Positions 46,801-57,769 of a stretch of DNA of 64,000 nucleotides are shown here, in pieces. The stretch's first letter is position 1, and each line of letters opens with the position of its first letter. The stretch is taken from NCBI GenBank assembly GCA_027625915.1, contig JANTQA010000008.1, positions 989,001 through 1,053,000 on the forward strand. Reading direction: 5' to 3'. The notes beneath the pieces are model-generated. The model did no database searches and was not told the origin of the DNA. It was given only the letters and a program-made list of their open reading frames with translations. The translations under genes were made by a program, and so were the position numbers. The stretch is from Anaeramoeba flamelloides. Its lineage: Eukaryota; Metamonada; Anaeramoebidae.

Positions 46801-47799
46801 CATTTAACGCTTTAATTATTTTTTGGTAAAATTTGATCAAAAGATGAAGTAAGAACTACTAGGGCAAATGGAATTAAAATTTGTAAATTTAAGAAGAGTC
46901 TAACACTAAAAACCTCAGAAAATGAAAGAAAAGACAAAAAAAGAAACAAAACAACAAACCTCATAATTTTTTTGTAAAGGATCTGATCCATTTTCAAGAA
47001 GTAAAGATGTGATTCCCTTTTTAATGTGTTTGTTTAAAGCCGCGTAATGCAAAACTGTATTACCCTGTTGATCTGAGACACTCAGATTGGCACCTGCCTG
47101 TATTAGCACTTTGGCTAAAGATTTTGAAGGATGGCTTTGTTTAAAAAGGCAGTGTAAAGTTGTTTGTTGTTTCAAATTCTGGGCATTGACCTTTGCGCCG
47201 TTTTCAATAAGCATTTCAATTAAAGACGTTTTCTTTGTGTTCTTGACAAGAGCATGAAGTGGGGTGAGGCCCCATTTGTCTTCAACATTGATCTTTGCTC
47301 GCGCTTCTAAAAGAACCCGGATTTTTAAAGGATCCGGGTTCTCGGTCTCGCACAGCAATAACAGTGGAGTTTTTTTGTCTCCGTCAATGGCATTCACATC
47401 GCCACCAGACTCGATCATGTATTTGAAGGTTTCCAAATTAATCAGATCATTTGTCGCAGCAATGTGGATTGTGGTTTTCCCATCGTTTGCAGAAAGGTTT
47501 AGTTGCGCTCCGTTATTCAAGAGCACATCCAACGAATCGATCAACAACGGGAACTTCGTTTGGCAGAGCATGTGAAGGGGCGTGTACCCATTTTCGTCTT
47601 GTTTGTTGACATTGCAGCCACGTGAGATAAGGTATTCTAAAATTTGTTTGTCAGCATTCCAAAAACAAGCAAAGTGCAATGGTGTCTTGCCTTTTGTGTT
47701 TGTTTTGTTGATATTCTCAAAATCAAAATGTTTTTTGATACTTTTGAAATTTCCTTTTTTTAAAACCTCTTTTTCTTTTTTTGTTAAATTCTGACCCAT
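43891..47799 (-). CDS. Ankyrin-repeat tyrosine-kinase-like (TKL) protein kinase
   Basis: Two exons, 47799-46960 and 44862-43891 (phase 0, intron 2097 nt), encoding 603 residues from ATG 47799 (MGQNLTKKEKE). The ankyrin repeats run from about residue 35 to 310 (GKTPLHFACFWNADKQILEY, NGYTPLHMLC, WGLTPLHALV, GNTVLHYAAL). The last repeat spans the splice site (NYE/GQTALKLSKK), which shows that the two halves are one gene. The kinase domain begins near residue 345: glycine loop IGNGAFKEVFEG, candidate lysine in CVAVAKL, HRDLKSPNVLL, DFGLSK, GTPRWMAPELL, WEISTRKIPFEG and a final CWDQDPKVRP. HRDLKSPN is typical of TKL kinases. The VAVAK lysine is one residue shifted from the usual VAVK spacing but plausible. 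TNNI3K-type and integrin-linked kinases have the same ankyrin-kinase order. Probably an active Ser/Thr kinase; substrates unknown. No signal peptide or membrane segment. Confidence 0.88.
44863..46959 (-). other. 2.1-kb intron of the ankyrin kinase
   Basis: Donor GTTTGT after TATGAG, acceptor AATAACAG. The section 46340-46560 resembles 31590-31800 (GCACAAGCT..GAATAAAG, GAAATTGAA..ATTTTT), a further old dispersed repeat. No hairpin array and no gene seen inside. Confidence 0.6.
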
Positions 47800-48305
47800 T
47801 TACAAATCGGACCGGGTTTTGTTTTATTGTCAATTTTTTTTATGCAACTAAAAGAAGTGTCCTGAAAAAATTTTAAATGGAAAAAAGAAGAGAATTTCGA
47901 TTTGTTTTTGAAGCAAAGAAAATGAAAAAATGAGTTTCTATCTTGAAATAAACCTTTTCATTTTTTATTGAATTATTACAATCATCTCTTTTGAAACAAA
48001 AATCATAGCTTAGGTATGTTATTTTTTTACACTTAATTCATCAAAATAGAAGAAATTAGTTTTAGGTTTGGTTGGAGTAAAAAATAAAATCAAAAAATAA
48101 TATGATCTCTTAAAAAAGAAGGTTGTATTTTTCTGATTAAAAGTTATTTTTACTTAAACAAGATAAAAATAATCTATATTTCTATTAAGCAGTCAAAATT
48201 GTATTTGTTTTTTATTATTTAAGGTGATCTTTCCTAATAAATTCCAAAAAAAAGATCCAGAAATTTTTTAAATAATTTTTGTTTTATAAAATGTTTCAAC
48301 TTTGC

Positions 48306-48440
48306 TCTTTAGGTTTACAATCCCTCAAATTTGAAAAAAGATTAACTTGTTTAGGATGTGGTGACTTGTTTGTTTGATTCTAATCTGCTCGGTTTTGAAC
48401 TTGGTAGGCTTTTATAATGGTTCAAAAAGGCAGTTTTTAA
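48306..48440 (+). repeat. Solitary arm of element E0
   Basis: Matches the left arm at 21735-21870 (AATTTGAAAAAAGATTA, then GTTTGATTCTAAT and TTATAATGGTTCAAAA..GGCA). No opposite arm follows. Confidence 0.6.
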
Positions 48441-48609
48441 TAATTTATTTTTTTTTTTCGGAAATTCAAATTGAATTTGACTTAATGTATTTTGTGGTTA
48501 TATTGTAACTTTCGATTTTCTGAGAGTAATGGATTTTGGTTTTTTTCTTAAGCAAAAAAATAACTCATTTGAGAAATGAAAAAAAGAGGAAGTAAAGAAA
48601 TCTTTGAGA

Positions 48610-49170
48610 TCTCAAAAATCATAAACTAAAATTCAAACTTTTTTACACCTCAGTTAAAACGGTTCAAACAATCACAATAATTTAATTTCATTCAAATTGG
48701 AAATAATTTTGCTATTTTGAAAAATATTAAAATCATTTTTTCATCTTTTAGTTTTTCTATTTTCATATCATTTTTTGAAATAGTTAACTTTATTCGTTCG
48801 ATCCAAACATTTTTTTCAACTATTGATTTTATGTTAAATATGAGTTAATCAAAATAGAAGAACTCAAATAAAATTTATTGACACTATCTAACCATTTAAT
48901 GGATCAACTTTGCTTAATAGAATTATAACAAATTTACCAATGTATTTTTTTGTTTAGTTCTCTCCTAAATTTTCGAAAATAAACCGATAATTTATTGGTA
49001 TTGATAATTATTTTTTTTTGTTTTGTGAGTATTGTAATTTTAAAAAAATTGTCAAATTTAACTTGATGAATGGTTTTAATTTGGTATTTCTTCGAGAATT
49101 GCTTAAATACGATTTTTTTTTCAAGAATTGAATTTTTGTATGTTTAAAAATGCTGAATTGGAGTTTAGTT
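48610..49170 (+). repeat. Dispersed repeat R8, copy 2
   Basis: Longest copy with a clear start. Shares TTTCATTCAAATTGGAAATA with the complement of 56030-56060, and TATTCGTTCGATCCAAACAT with copy 1. Confidence 0.7.
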
Positions 49171-49479
49171 AAAGAAATATTTTATTGATTGAATTGTGAA
49201 TAAACTAATTTACTTAAAACTGGTAAAAGATATCTAACACTTAAAAACCATAATTCTCCAATTTTTTGTTCTTATTGTTAGAAAACTTAAGGTAATAAAG
49301 AAATAATTGAAAATAAAAAATTGAAAATAAAAAATTCCTAAAATAGTTAAAAAATATACAAATTCGGATACTATCACCCCACTCTCAGGAGTTGTGGAAT
49401 ACCAATTTATGAATAGAATTTTGTGGAATCTTTATTTATTGCTGATAATCGTTCTATTGGGTTTTTACTCCTCCTTTCA

Positions 49480-49608
49480 GGACGTGGATAATTTTTAATT
49501 TGGTCATGAAAATGATATAATATTTTTTTACTTTAATATTTTAATTTTTTTTCTTCTACTCTTTTTTTATTTAGTAAATTTTCTTTGATTACTCCTTTCT
49601 CGCAATAA
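49480..49608 (-). repeat. Repeat end shared with 63675-63798
   Basis: GGACGTGGATAATTTTTAAT through TTTGATTACTCCTTTCTCGC is the near-exact complement of 63675-63798. In that copy it directly adjoins a hairpin array. Confidence 0.75.
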
Positions 49609-49799
49609 ATCAAAGATTTTTCAATATTTTCTACATTTTTTAACTATTTAAAAATATTTATAATTATTTCCAATTAATAATTAAAATAAACAAAAAAAAA
49701 GGAATAAAAATTAGCATCTGAGCTTTTTAAATACTAATAGTTCGTTATTTATACCCAGAATAATAGAAAATAAAATATTCTTCTATCTATTAAATTTCT

Positions 49800-50190
49800 T
49801 AATAATTTCATAAATCATTGACAATACAATAAATGAAATTTTTTTTCTAATCTTCAAAAATTGAATATTTGATTTATTTTGTATATTAAAAAATAGATTA
49901 AAGTTAACTATTATTTTTTTCAAAAAAAAAATATACAATATACTAAAAGTGAGATTTCATAAAAATAACATTTTTTATTTTTCTTTTTATATTTATAATT
50001 AAATTCAAAAATTGAAACAAAAAATAACCAGTTTTTTTTTTACTTTAAATTTAAATTGGAAAAAATTAATTCTTTTAAAAATGATAACACATTTCTCCAA
50101 AGTTGACTTGGAAATATTAAAATATCAAAATCAAATTTTGTAATGATTTGAAAGGCAAAAATATGAAAATTGTTGAAATTGTGAAAATTT
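49800..50190 (+). repeat. R7-like block
   Basis: ATACTAAAAGTGAGATTTC, then TTCTTTTAAAAATGATAACA, parallels 2365-2560. Diverged. Confidence 0.45.
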
Positions 50191-50586
50191 CCCTGTTTTT
50201 CTCAAAGAAATTCTCAGTCTATAAATATTATCGAGATATCAAAACTCTTATAAGGGTGTTTTTATACATTACTTCACGATTTTCACCATAAAATAGTCTT
50301 AATTAGTTTCTTCTTTTAATTGATTTTACTTTTTATTTGGGTTTTTTAAGGTTTCACATCAAATTCGTGTTTAACTTTTTTTCCCAAATTATTTTCTGTT
50401 ATCTCTGTCTCTTTGTTTCAAATTCCATTAAAAAAACAAACTCTAAATGAAATTTTTATCCATCAGGGCAAGAAATATCATCAAATGTTATAACTTTGGA
50501 AATAAATTTTGAAATAAGTATCGATCATTTTTTCAAAACTTGTGAATTAATATTTGTTATTGTTTTTTGAATCTTAAAAAAGAATT

Positions 50587-53500
50587 ATGGTTTTAGAAGC
50601 TTGTGTTATTCTTATTGATAATTCTAGTCACTCAAGAAATGGGGATTTTGCACCTAACAGATTTCTATCACAAATAGATTCTATTAGTTTTATTGCTGGC
50701 ACAAAAATCCAACAAAACAGGGTTAACACGGTTGGCATCCTCTCAATGAGCGGAAGGAGACCAAATCTTGTTTTGGCACCAACAAACGATGTTGGGCAAG
50801 TCTTAATTGCTACAAATAAGATCCAAATCGAAGGAAAGATGGATCTCATTTCATCAATTGAAATTGCTCAGTTGTCACTCAAGCATAGATCCAATAAAGA
50901 ACACGCTCAAAGGATTGTTATGTTTGTGGCAAGTCCTTTGGAGGAAAAAAAAGAAGATCTTGAAAAAATTGGAAGCCAATTAAGAAAGGCATCGATTTCA
51001 CTTGATGTTGTTAGCTTTGGAGAAACAGAAAGAAATGAAGAAAAATTATCAGCACTTATTGACAATGCAAATAGTGGTGACAATTGCCATTTATTATCAG
51101 TTCCAACATGTAACTTTCTCTTTCCCTTTTAATTTCCATTTGTGTTTTTTGTTTTTTTTTGTTTTCCTTTTGTCTTTCCTTGTTCAAATTAAAAAAAAAA
51201 TTTTTTTGTTTTCTTTTTGAAAAGAAATACAAAATACAAAAAACAAAAAACAAAAAAAAACTGTCAAAAGATCTTTTTTTATAAAAAATTTGAAACACTT
51301 TTGTTTGGTAAACAGTTCATCGAAAGTGTTCCTTTCGATTCTTTGTTTTTTAATTTTTTTTTCCTCGATCTTTGTCTTAACAAAAAAGCCTTGTTTTTTG
51401 GAAAACAAATTAATCTTCTTTTCTTTTGACAAATTTTAAAAAATGGTCGACAGACAAAGATTTCAAAAGGCTCATTAAAATGGTAGAAGTACTTCAACTT
51501 TAATTGAAATTTTTTACAGTTAAGCATTCAACAACTTTTCTGTCACATTTTTTTTAAAATCAGAGATTTCTTGTTAAGGGAGTAGCTACACCATAAGACA
51601 TGATAAAAATTTGAGAGAGATGAGAAAAGAGTATTTTATTTTAGGCGTGTATGATCCTAGATTCTCGAAAATTTTGTTTAAAAAAGTATTTGATATTTTT
51701 TTTTTAGTAATGTTAAACAATAAAAAAAAGAATACAATTGAAAAAAATGGTTAGATTTTTTTTTTTTTTTATTTGAATAGTTTTTTTTGGGAGAAGATAA
51801 TTTTTAATTCTCAGAATAAAACTTGATGCTATTATACGGTTTAAAATTTGATAAAATATAATCATACTCACTTCTCCAATTCCACCAAATCCAAGTGTTT
51901 AAAATCTTAACCAGATAATGTTTTGGGATAATTATAATTTTTTGGAACCCCTTATCTATTAAATCCCCTTTCGTATTTCCTTTTATGATTCTCCCAATTG
52001 TAATGTTATTGTTCTTTTTAAACAAAATCCCTTTATCACAAATGTCACTGATAAAAACAATCTTTCTTATTACTTTTTGTTGTCATGAATAAAAAAATTC
52101 ATAAATGATGAAAAAAATAAAAATGAAAAAAAAAAAATGCCACAATAGAATGTTGAGATAAGGACAAAAGATAAGTTATTCAACATTCAAAACACTATTT
52201 TGAACAATTCAACTCAACATTCTATTATGTCCATTTCTTTGAGACTTTTAAAAAAAAAATTAAAAAATCTAATGAATGAAGTACTTTAAATAATAAAAAT
52301 CAATGAGTTACAACCAAAGTAAAAAACGTTATTTTCTGATCCTCTTCAAAATTGTAAAAAAGTGAAAAATTTTCCTTTAACGTGGCTACTCCCTTAAGCG
52401 CTAAAAGTGAAAAAACACTTAATCTGTTCCAGAGAAAATTTTGAATTTACCAAATTTGTGTCTTCTAATTCAAAAAGTGTCTCGACGCTAGTGTCTAGAA
52501 ACAGTCATTAGAAGAATTTTAAACTTAATTTAGTTTTCTAAACTTTTTTAAAATGACTCATATTGATTACAAAAACATTTTACCCGCTTTCAAACCTTTT
52601 ACCTTTTGTGAATTTTATACTTCCACTTTACAAATTAGTTGTGGCAAAATATTGAGAGAACGAAAGTGAAAAATAAAACTTTATATTATTTCAGATGTAC
52701 TTTTAACCCAGTAAATTCAGGACAAGAAATTTTGGTCACAAAAATTCATAAATTTAATTTCATCGTGAACATATTATAATTTTTGTGTATCACTCTGACA
52801 GGGGGTATTTCAAAAAGGTTTCTATTTATGGTTGGAACAAAAAAAAAAAAAATTTATTTTCAATAAATGTTCTGTGTAAAGGAAATAACCAAAAAATTAA
52901 TGTTTCATTTTCTTTTCTGAAATTTCGTTTTTCAAATTTTATGAGTACTTTTTTGTTTCCAAAATTTTGAAAGTGAAATTTTAAAAAATGAAATCTTAAA
53001 AAAGTACTCAAATTTTGACTCTATTCGTCATTCTTTGATTTATCATTCAATTAAAAAATTTATCAAAAATGAAATAATAAAAATATTTCTAATCAGCATA
53101 TTATTCAAAAGAAGGAATTGGTTTTTTATCAAAAATTTTTCTGTTTGGTAAACCTTTTTTTATACTTTCTAAATTCGAAATTTAACTTGAAAAGTATTGA
53201 AAATCAAAAGTCAATTGATTCTACCCAAATTATTTTAAACCACCAGATGGTTCACTTCAAGTGTATCAATATACTTGAAAATAAATTGGATGAACTAGGC
53301 AAAAATAACAATATCAAAAAAAAAATCGCTTTTTAAATTTGTCTTTATTTTGTTTCTAAAATTTCATAAAATTTTTTGGATCAATAAATATTTTTATAAT
53401 TTTTCTTAAAAATCCTACAATTTGTAATATTTTGACTTTCCTTTAATTGTAAATCTTTTCAACCATTTTTATTAGTTAAGCCATTGTCTTTCTTTCTCTA

Positions 53501-54732
53501 CATAACATAAAATTCTGATAGTACATACGGGTATTTTCTATTTAATAAACGAAAATCTTTATTTCAAGTTTTCATATTGTTTTCGAGCGATTAGTTGTAA
53601 AAACACAAAGATCTTGACAAAGTTAATATGCAATGAGATTTCTAAAGATTTTGACAAAGATTCCTTATTATTGACTTTAAGATAAAATTTTGATTTTTAT
53701 CTGATAATATTGTTTTTAATTTTTTTTATACCACTTGAGACCACCACCCTTAATTGTGTTACATTTTAATCAAAAAATTATTGTAAAAACACTCAAGTAT
53801 TGAAGCAATCTACAACTTTATCAGTTTGTATCTATCTGAAATTTTCTGAAGTATATTGAGAACAATTGTTTTTTATAATTTGAAAAAAAAAAATTATTAA
53901 TTCACAGATTTTTGTTAAAATTATATTATTTTCCAAATTAAACCATTTTCAAAAAATATCATTTTTTTTCCATCGTTGATTTTTATTTTTATTTTTTATC
54001 ATCAATTATTAATTCAATCCTATTTTGTACTGAAAAAAAATATTTAATCTTGATATCCTTTCACGATCAATAGCCTCTGGTATTATCTTAGCAGATCAAA
54101 TCCAAGGATCGGGAATTTTTTCAAGTTCATCAGGTGGAATGGGAGGAGATTTTGGTAGTGGGTATGGTGGTGACTATGGCGGTGGTATGGTCGATCCAAA
54201 TGTTGATCCTGAACTTGCAATGGTTCTTCAAATGTCTTTAGAAGAAGAGAGACAACGACAAAGCAGATTAAGACAGGAAAATAACAATGAAAACAGAAAC
54301 AATGAAACAGAAACAAATCAACAAGGGCCGAAAGAGGAAGGAAAAAAGGGTATGGAACTTGAGGAAACTGAAAAAGAATTGCAAAATTCTAATGAAAATG
54401 AAAACAATGAGCAGGGAGAAGAAATGGACATGTTTTCACAATTGGAAGGCTTAACAGAAGAAGAACAAATGGAATATATCATGAAAATGTCCTTACAAGA
54501 AATGGACTCCAAAGAATTAGAACAATTGGGAATTAATGAAGACGAAGATGAAAAAGAAAAAGATCCTGAAGTGCAAAATGCCCTTCAAGATGAAGACTTG
54601 GTAGATTCAATTTTACTTTCCTTGCCAGGTGTTGACCCGGAGAATGAACAAATTACAGAAACAATAAAAAATATTAAAGAAGAAAAAGAAAATAACGAAG
54701 AAAAAGAAAATGATCAAAAAAAAGAGAAATAA
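50587..54732 (+). CDS. RPN10: 26S proteasome ubiquitin receptor Rpn10/PSMD4
   Basis: Two exons, 50587-51109 and 54074-54732, phase 1, encoding 393 residues. The N-terminal VWA domain, about 1-185, starts MVLEACVILIDNS and includes DFAPNRFLSQIDSI and QRIVMFVASPL. A Gly-rich linker leads to the first ubiquitin-interacting motif, DPELAMVLQMSLEEERQ (about 215-235). A second one, EQMEYIMKMSLQEM, is at about 303-320. The end matches the PSMD4 C-terminus (SILLSLPGVDPENE), then a lysine/glutamate tail. Length is close to the 377 residues of the human protein. Rpn10 sits between lid and base of the 19S particle and binds polyubiquitin. The intron is 2964 nt and contains a TTAA-flanked element. Divergent from the ankyrin kinase. 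Confidence 0.96.
51574..52397. mobile_element. TTAA-flanked MITE in the Rpn10 intron
   Basis: 824 bp from TTAAGGGAGTAGCTAC to GTGGCTACTCCCTTAA. If TTAA is the target duplication, the inverted ends are GGGAGTAGCTAC and GTGGCTACTCCC, as in piggyBac-type insertion into TTAA. Inside is a second inverted pair, CACAATAGAATGTTGAG (52141) and CTCAACATTCTATTATG (to 52229). No coding frame. Confidence 0.7.
52398..54073. other. Remainder of Rpn10 intron
   Basis: AT-rich. Short reading frames near 52785-53336 have no codon character or family likeness. Acceptor CAATAG at 54073. Confidence 0.5.
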
Positions 54733-55355
54733 AATTTATTTATATTTTTGGTTTTTTTTTTTTTCAAAAATATTGAGATATTTATATTCAAATTTTTTTT
54801 AAAATTAAGAATAAACGATTACTTTTAATGTCCAATTTCTTTTTTTTTTCCACAAAATAAAAAACTATTTATATTTCAAAGAAAAAGTGATTGGTGATCA
54901 ATCCAAATTATAATAGTTATTTGTTGTAAGTTCTTTTATTTTTTTTTATCTTCTGGAATATTTATTTTTTTTGTTAGAATGTTTAATATAAAATTGGATT
55001 TAAATTTATTCAAAATATACAGTTTACAAGATCTAATATTATGGTCTCTATAATTAGTAGCAGAGTATCTTTTCAAATTAATCGAAAAATATTCTAATTC
55101 ATTATATGTAAAAATTTACTTTTTCAAAATTTCTTCTTTCAAGCTTGGATCTGGTTACTACTTTATATTTCTTTTATAAACAAGGGGTGGCCAGAAACTC
55201 GAAATTATATGGTGAATGTTTTCATCTTTTGGCTGAAAAAATTCAAATGAAATTATTCGGAAAGATCCAAATGTTTTCCATTTTGTAATTGTGAAAGTTC
55301 GTAAAAAACAACAAATGGTATTTTAACTTTTGATCTGAAAAATTCTCAAACCTCA
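54733..55355. other. Intergenic 3' of Rpn10
   Basis: AT-rich flank. A less AT-rich block around 55140-55350 has no recognisable coding frame. Confidence 0.45.
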
Positions 55356-55359
55356 AAAA

Positions 55360-56440
55360 CCAAAATACTATTATGGTGCAGCTCGATGGGGGTTATAAGA
55401 ATATTTTTTCTGTATCTTTTGTGCTCTTGTCATGGCAATGATAGAAAAATAAAAAAATGACCCTTTTGAATTACCAAAGATAAGTAAAAGTGAATAACCG
55501 TGATTATTGTGTGCTTTGCATTCTAAAATTAATTCACAGTAATTGTTCTTTTGGTTTTTTTAATATTAATATAAATCCCTATTCAAAATTTTTAATTCTC
55601 CAAAATTCAATTTTTGAAAAAACAATCTTATTTAATCAATTCCAAAAGTAATACCAAACTAGAACCATTTAATAATTGAAATGCTAACAATTTTTTATAT
55701 ATTACAATACTCAAAAAACAATAAATAAATAATTTTCAATACTAATAATTCAAAGGGTGTGTTAAAAATTTTTGGAGTGCAAAATAAAAAAATAAATTAG
55801 TAAATTTGTTTAAATTCTATTAGGAATTATTGATCGATCAAAGGTTAGATATTACCAACTAATTTTATTTGAGTTCTTCTATTTGGAAATAACTCAACTT
55901 TAACCCAATATCAATGGTTGAAAAAAAAATTAACAAAACCTAATAAGTTACGTAAATCAAAAAATGAAATGTAAAAAAAAAAACTAAAAGATCAAAAAAT
56001 GATTTTCATATTTATGTTTCAAAAATCAAAATTATTTCCAATTTGAATGAAATTGTATTATTATGATTATTTGGGCATTTCACTGTGTGGAAAAATTTGA
56101 ATTTGAGTTTTTAAAAAATATATAAAAAAATGCAAAAAGATAATAAATTCACCAAGTCCAAAGATGCTCTTATTTTTTGAACACAACTGGGATCATCTAA
56201 TTACACTCATACACTTTCTCTTAGATATCCCAACAACAATCCATAAGGGGGTCATATACCTGATAATATCCATCTAATTAAAGACTTAACGATGATGATT
56301 ATTGTCTTGAAATTACCTTTGGTGATTCCAAAGGGTCATTTTTTTATTTTTCTATCTTTGACATGATAAGAAAACAATATATATGAAAAAATATTCTTTT
56401 TATCCCACATCAAATTGCATAATAATGATATTTTTGTTTT
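55360..56440. mobile_element. Inverted-repeat element enclosing R8
   Basis: The left arm, about 55420-55520, has GATAGAAAAATAAAAAAATG, ACCCTTTTGAATTACCAAAG and a GTGATTATTGTG block. The right arm is the complement at about 56295-56400 (CCTTTGGTGATTCCAAAGGG, CATTTTTTTATTTTTCTATC). Between them lies R8 reversed. Outer limits are approximate. Confidence 0.65.
55590..56110 (-). repeat. Dispersed repeat R8, copy 3, inside the inverted-repeat element
   Basis: Reverse complement of 48610-49170: GGTAAATTTGTTATAATTCT-like and GAACTCAAATAAAATT blocks occur in inverse order. Confidence 0.65.
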
Positions 56441-56453
56441 TGAGTATTGAGAA

Positions 56454-57044
56454 TAAGGTATTTCCAAAAAAGTGGTGCATTTTTTTTTTTTTACTTTTCA
56501 TGAAAAATCATCTTTGTTAGTGGAAGGTATTCGTTAATTGACAATACCAAATTAAGTTAAATATTAATACTGATTGAATCAATGACTAGGGTAGATATTT
56601 CAGTATATGTTTGTTGAAATATAGCCAAAAAATGAAAAAAAAATATTCACTTTCTTTGTTAAAAACAATGTAAGGCCAATTTCAATAAAAAACTTGAAAT
56701 ACGAAAACGTTACATATGATTTTTTAAACAACCAAATACATTAATATGTTTTTAATGTATATTGAAAATTTTTTGAGATTAATACTACTCTGATAATGAT
56801 TTTTTTAATCAAAAATAAAATAATAAACATCAATTTTCTGCGCCTCTAAAAAATATCAGATAAAATCGAAATCAGAAAATTTAAGATATATTTTATTTAT
56901 TTAATATAATACTAATAAACCAAATTGAATTATTATCAAGTACTGATTAATTACAGTTAATGATTTTGGATATTGAAATACTTTTTTGAAGACTTATTTT
57001 TAAAGAGATATTTTAAAATAAATTATCCCCACTTTCTTGGTAAC
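56454..57044. mobile_element. MITE R4, copy 3
   Basis: AAGGTATTTCCAAAAAAGTG at left, CCCCACTTTCTTGGTAA at right. The interior follows 29343-29936 (AATCATCTTTGTTAGTGGAA, CAATACCAAATTAAGTT). Confidence 0.75.
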
Positions 57045-57059
57045 AGCATACATTAAATC

Positions 57060-57768
57060 TGAGAACACAACATAACTCTGAAATTTTTTTCAATAATAAA
57101 TCTCAAAATAATGTTTTTTCAAAGATCACTCATATGATAAAAAATATTATACATAACAATTTTGAAAAGGGTTTACAACTTTATTAGGTCTTAATGGGAT
57201 TTGAAAAAAAAATGAAAATTTTCAGTGATATTTTTTTCATTTTTAATTGTAAAATTTTTGTAATTATTATTTGGCTTAGTGGAGAGATTTTTTCAATATA
57301 TTTTTATTAAAAATCTAAAAAGAATCATATTTTTTTAATTTAAAAATAAAAACAAATATTTTAATTAAAGGGTATCGCTAAATTAAATTGAAAAAATGAA
57401 TTTTTCTCGATTTTTGGAATATTTTTTATTATAATATTTTTTTTTCATGTTTGAGTTTTAATATATATTCCCTGTTTTTTTCTATATGTTGTTTTAAAAT
57501 TTATTATTTTTTCTCGCTTAATTTTCAATATAAAGTTCATTATTTGTAACTTATTTCAAAAAAAAATATCCTAAAAATAGGTATTTTTTCAAAAATCTGA
57601 AAAAGGGTTTATTCGAATCGAAATCATTTTAATAGTTATATTTACTTAATTCGATAAAATTATTATGATTGTGAAAATATAATTTAAAAAAGATGTATAA
57701 CTGAAATCCGATATATAGTTTTGGTTAACTTTAATTTTCAGAATTTATTTATTCCTTGTAGTGAATTA
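57060..57768 (-). mobile_element. Element R3, copy 2
   Basis: Reverse complement of 3957-4656: AAATTTTTTTCAATAATAAATC at the left and GGTTAACTTTAATTTTCAG near the right match the two ends of copy 1. Here it stands between R4 and R7, not inside R2. Confidence 0.6.
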
Positions 57769-57769
57769 T

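Larger units (their letters stand above)
47800..50586. other. Divergent intergenic region between ankyrin kinase and Rpn10
   Basis: Contains both promoters. Repeats inside: an E0 arm (48306-48440), R8 (48610-49170), a repeat end (49480-49608) and an R7-like block (about 49800-50190). I cannot point to a TATA or initiator element with confidence in such AT-rich DNA. Confidence 0.5.

Noticed and set aside
47264-47575. Plus-strand 103-codon frame opposite the ankyrin repeats
   Set aside because: Antisense shadow of the well-supported ankyrin exon.
51002-51527. Several overlapping frames on both strands downstream of Rpn10 exon 1
   Set aside because: They overlap the exon end and the T-rich intron start, with homopolymer-driven composition and no likeness to proteins.
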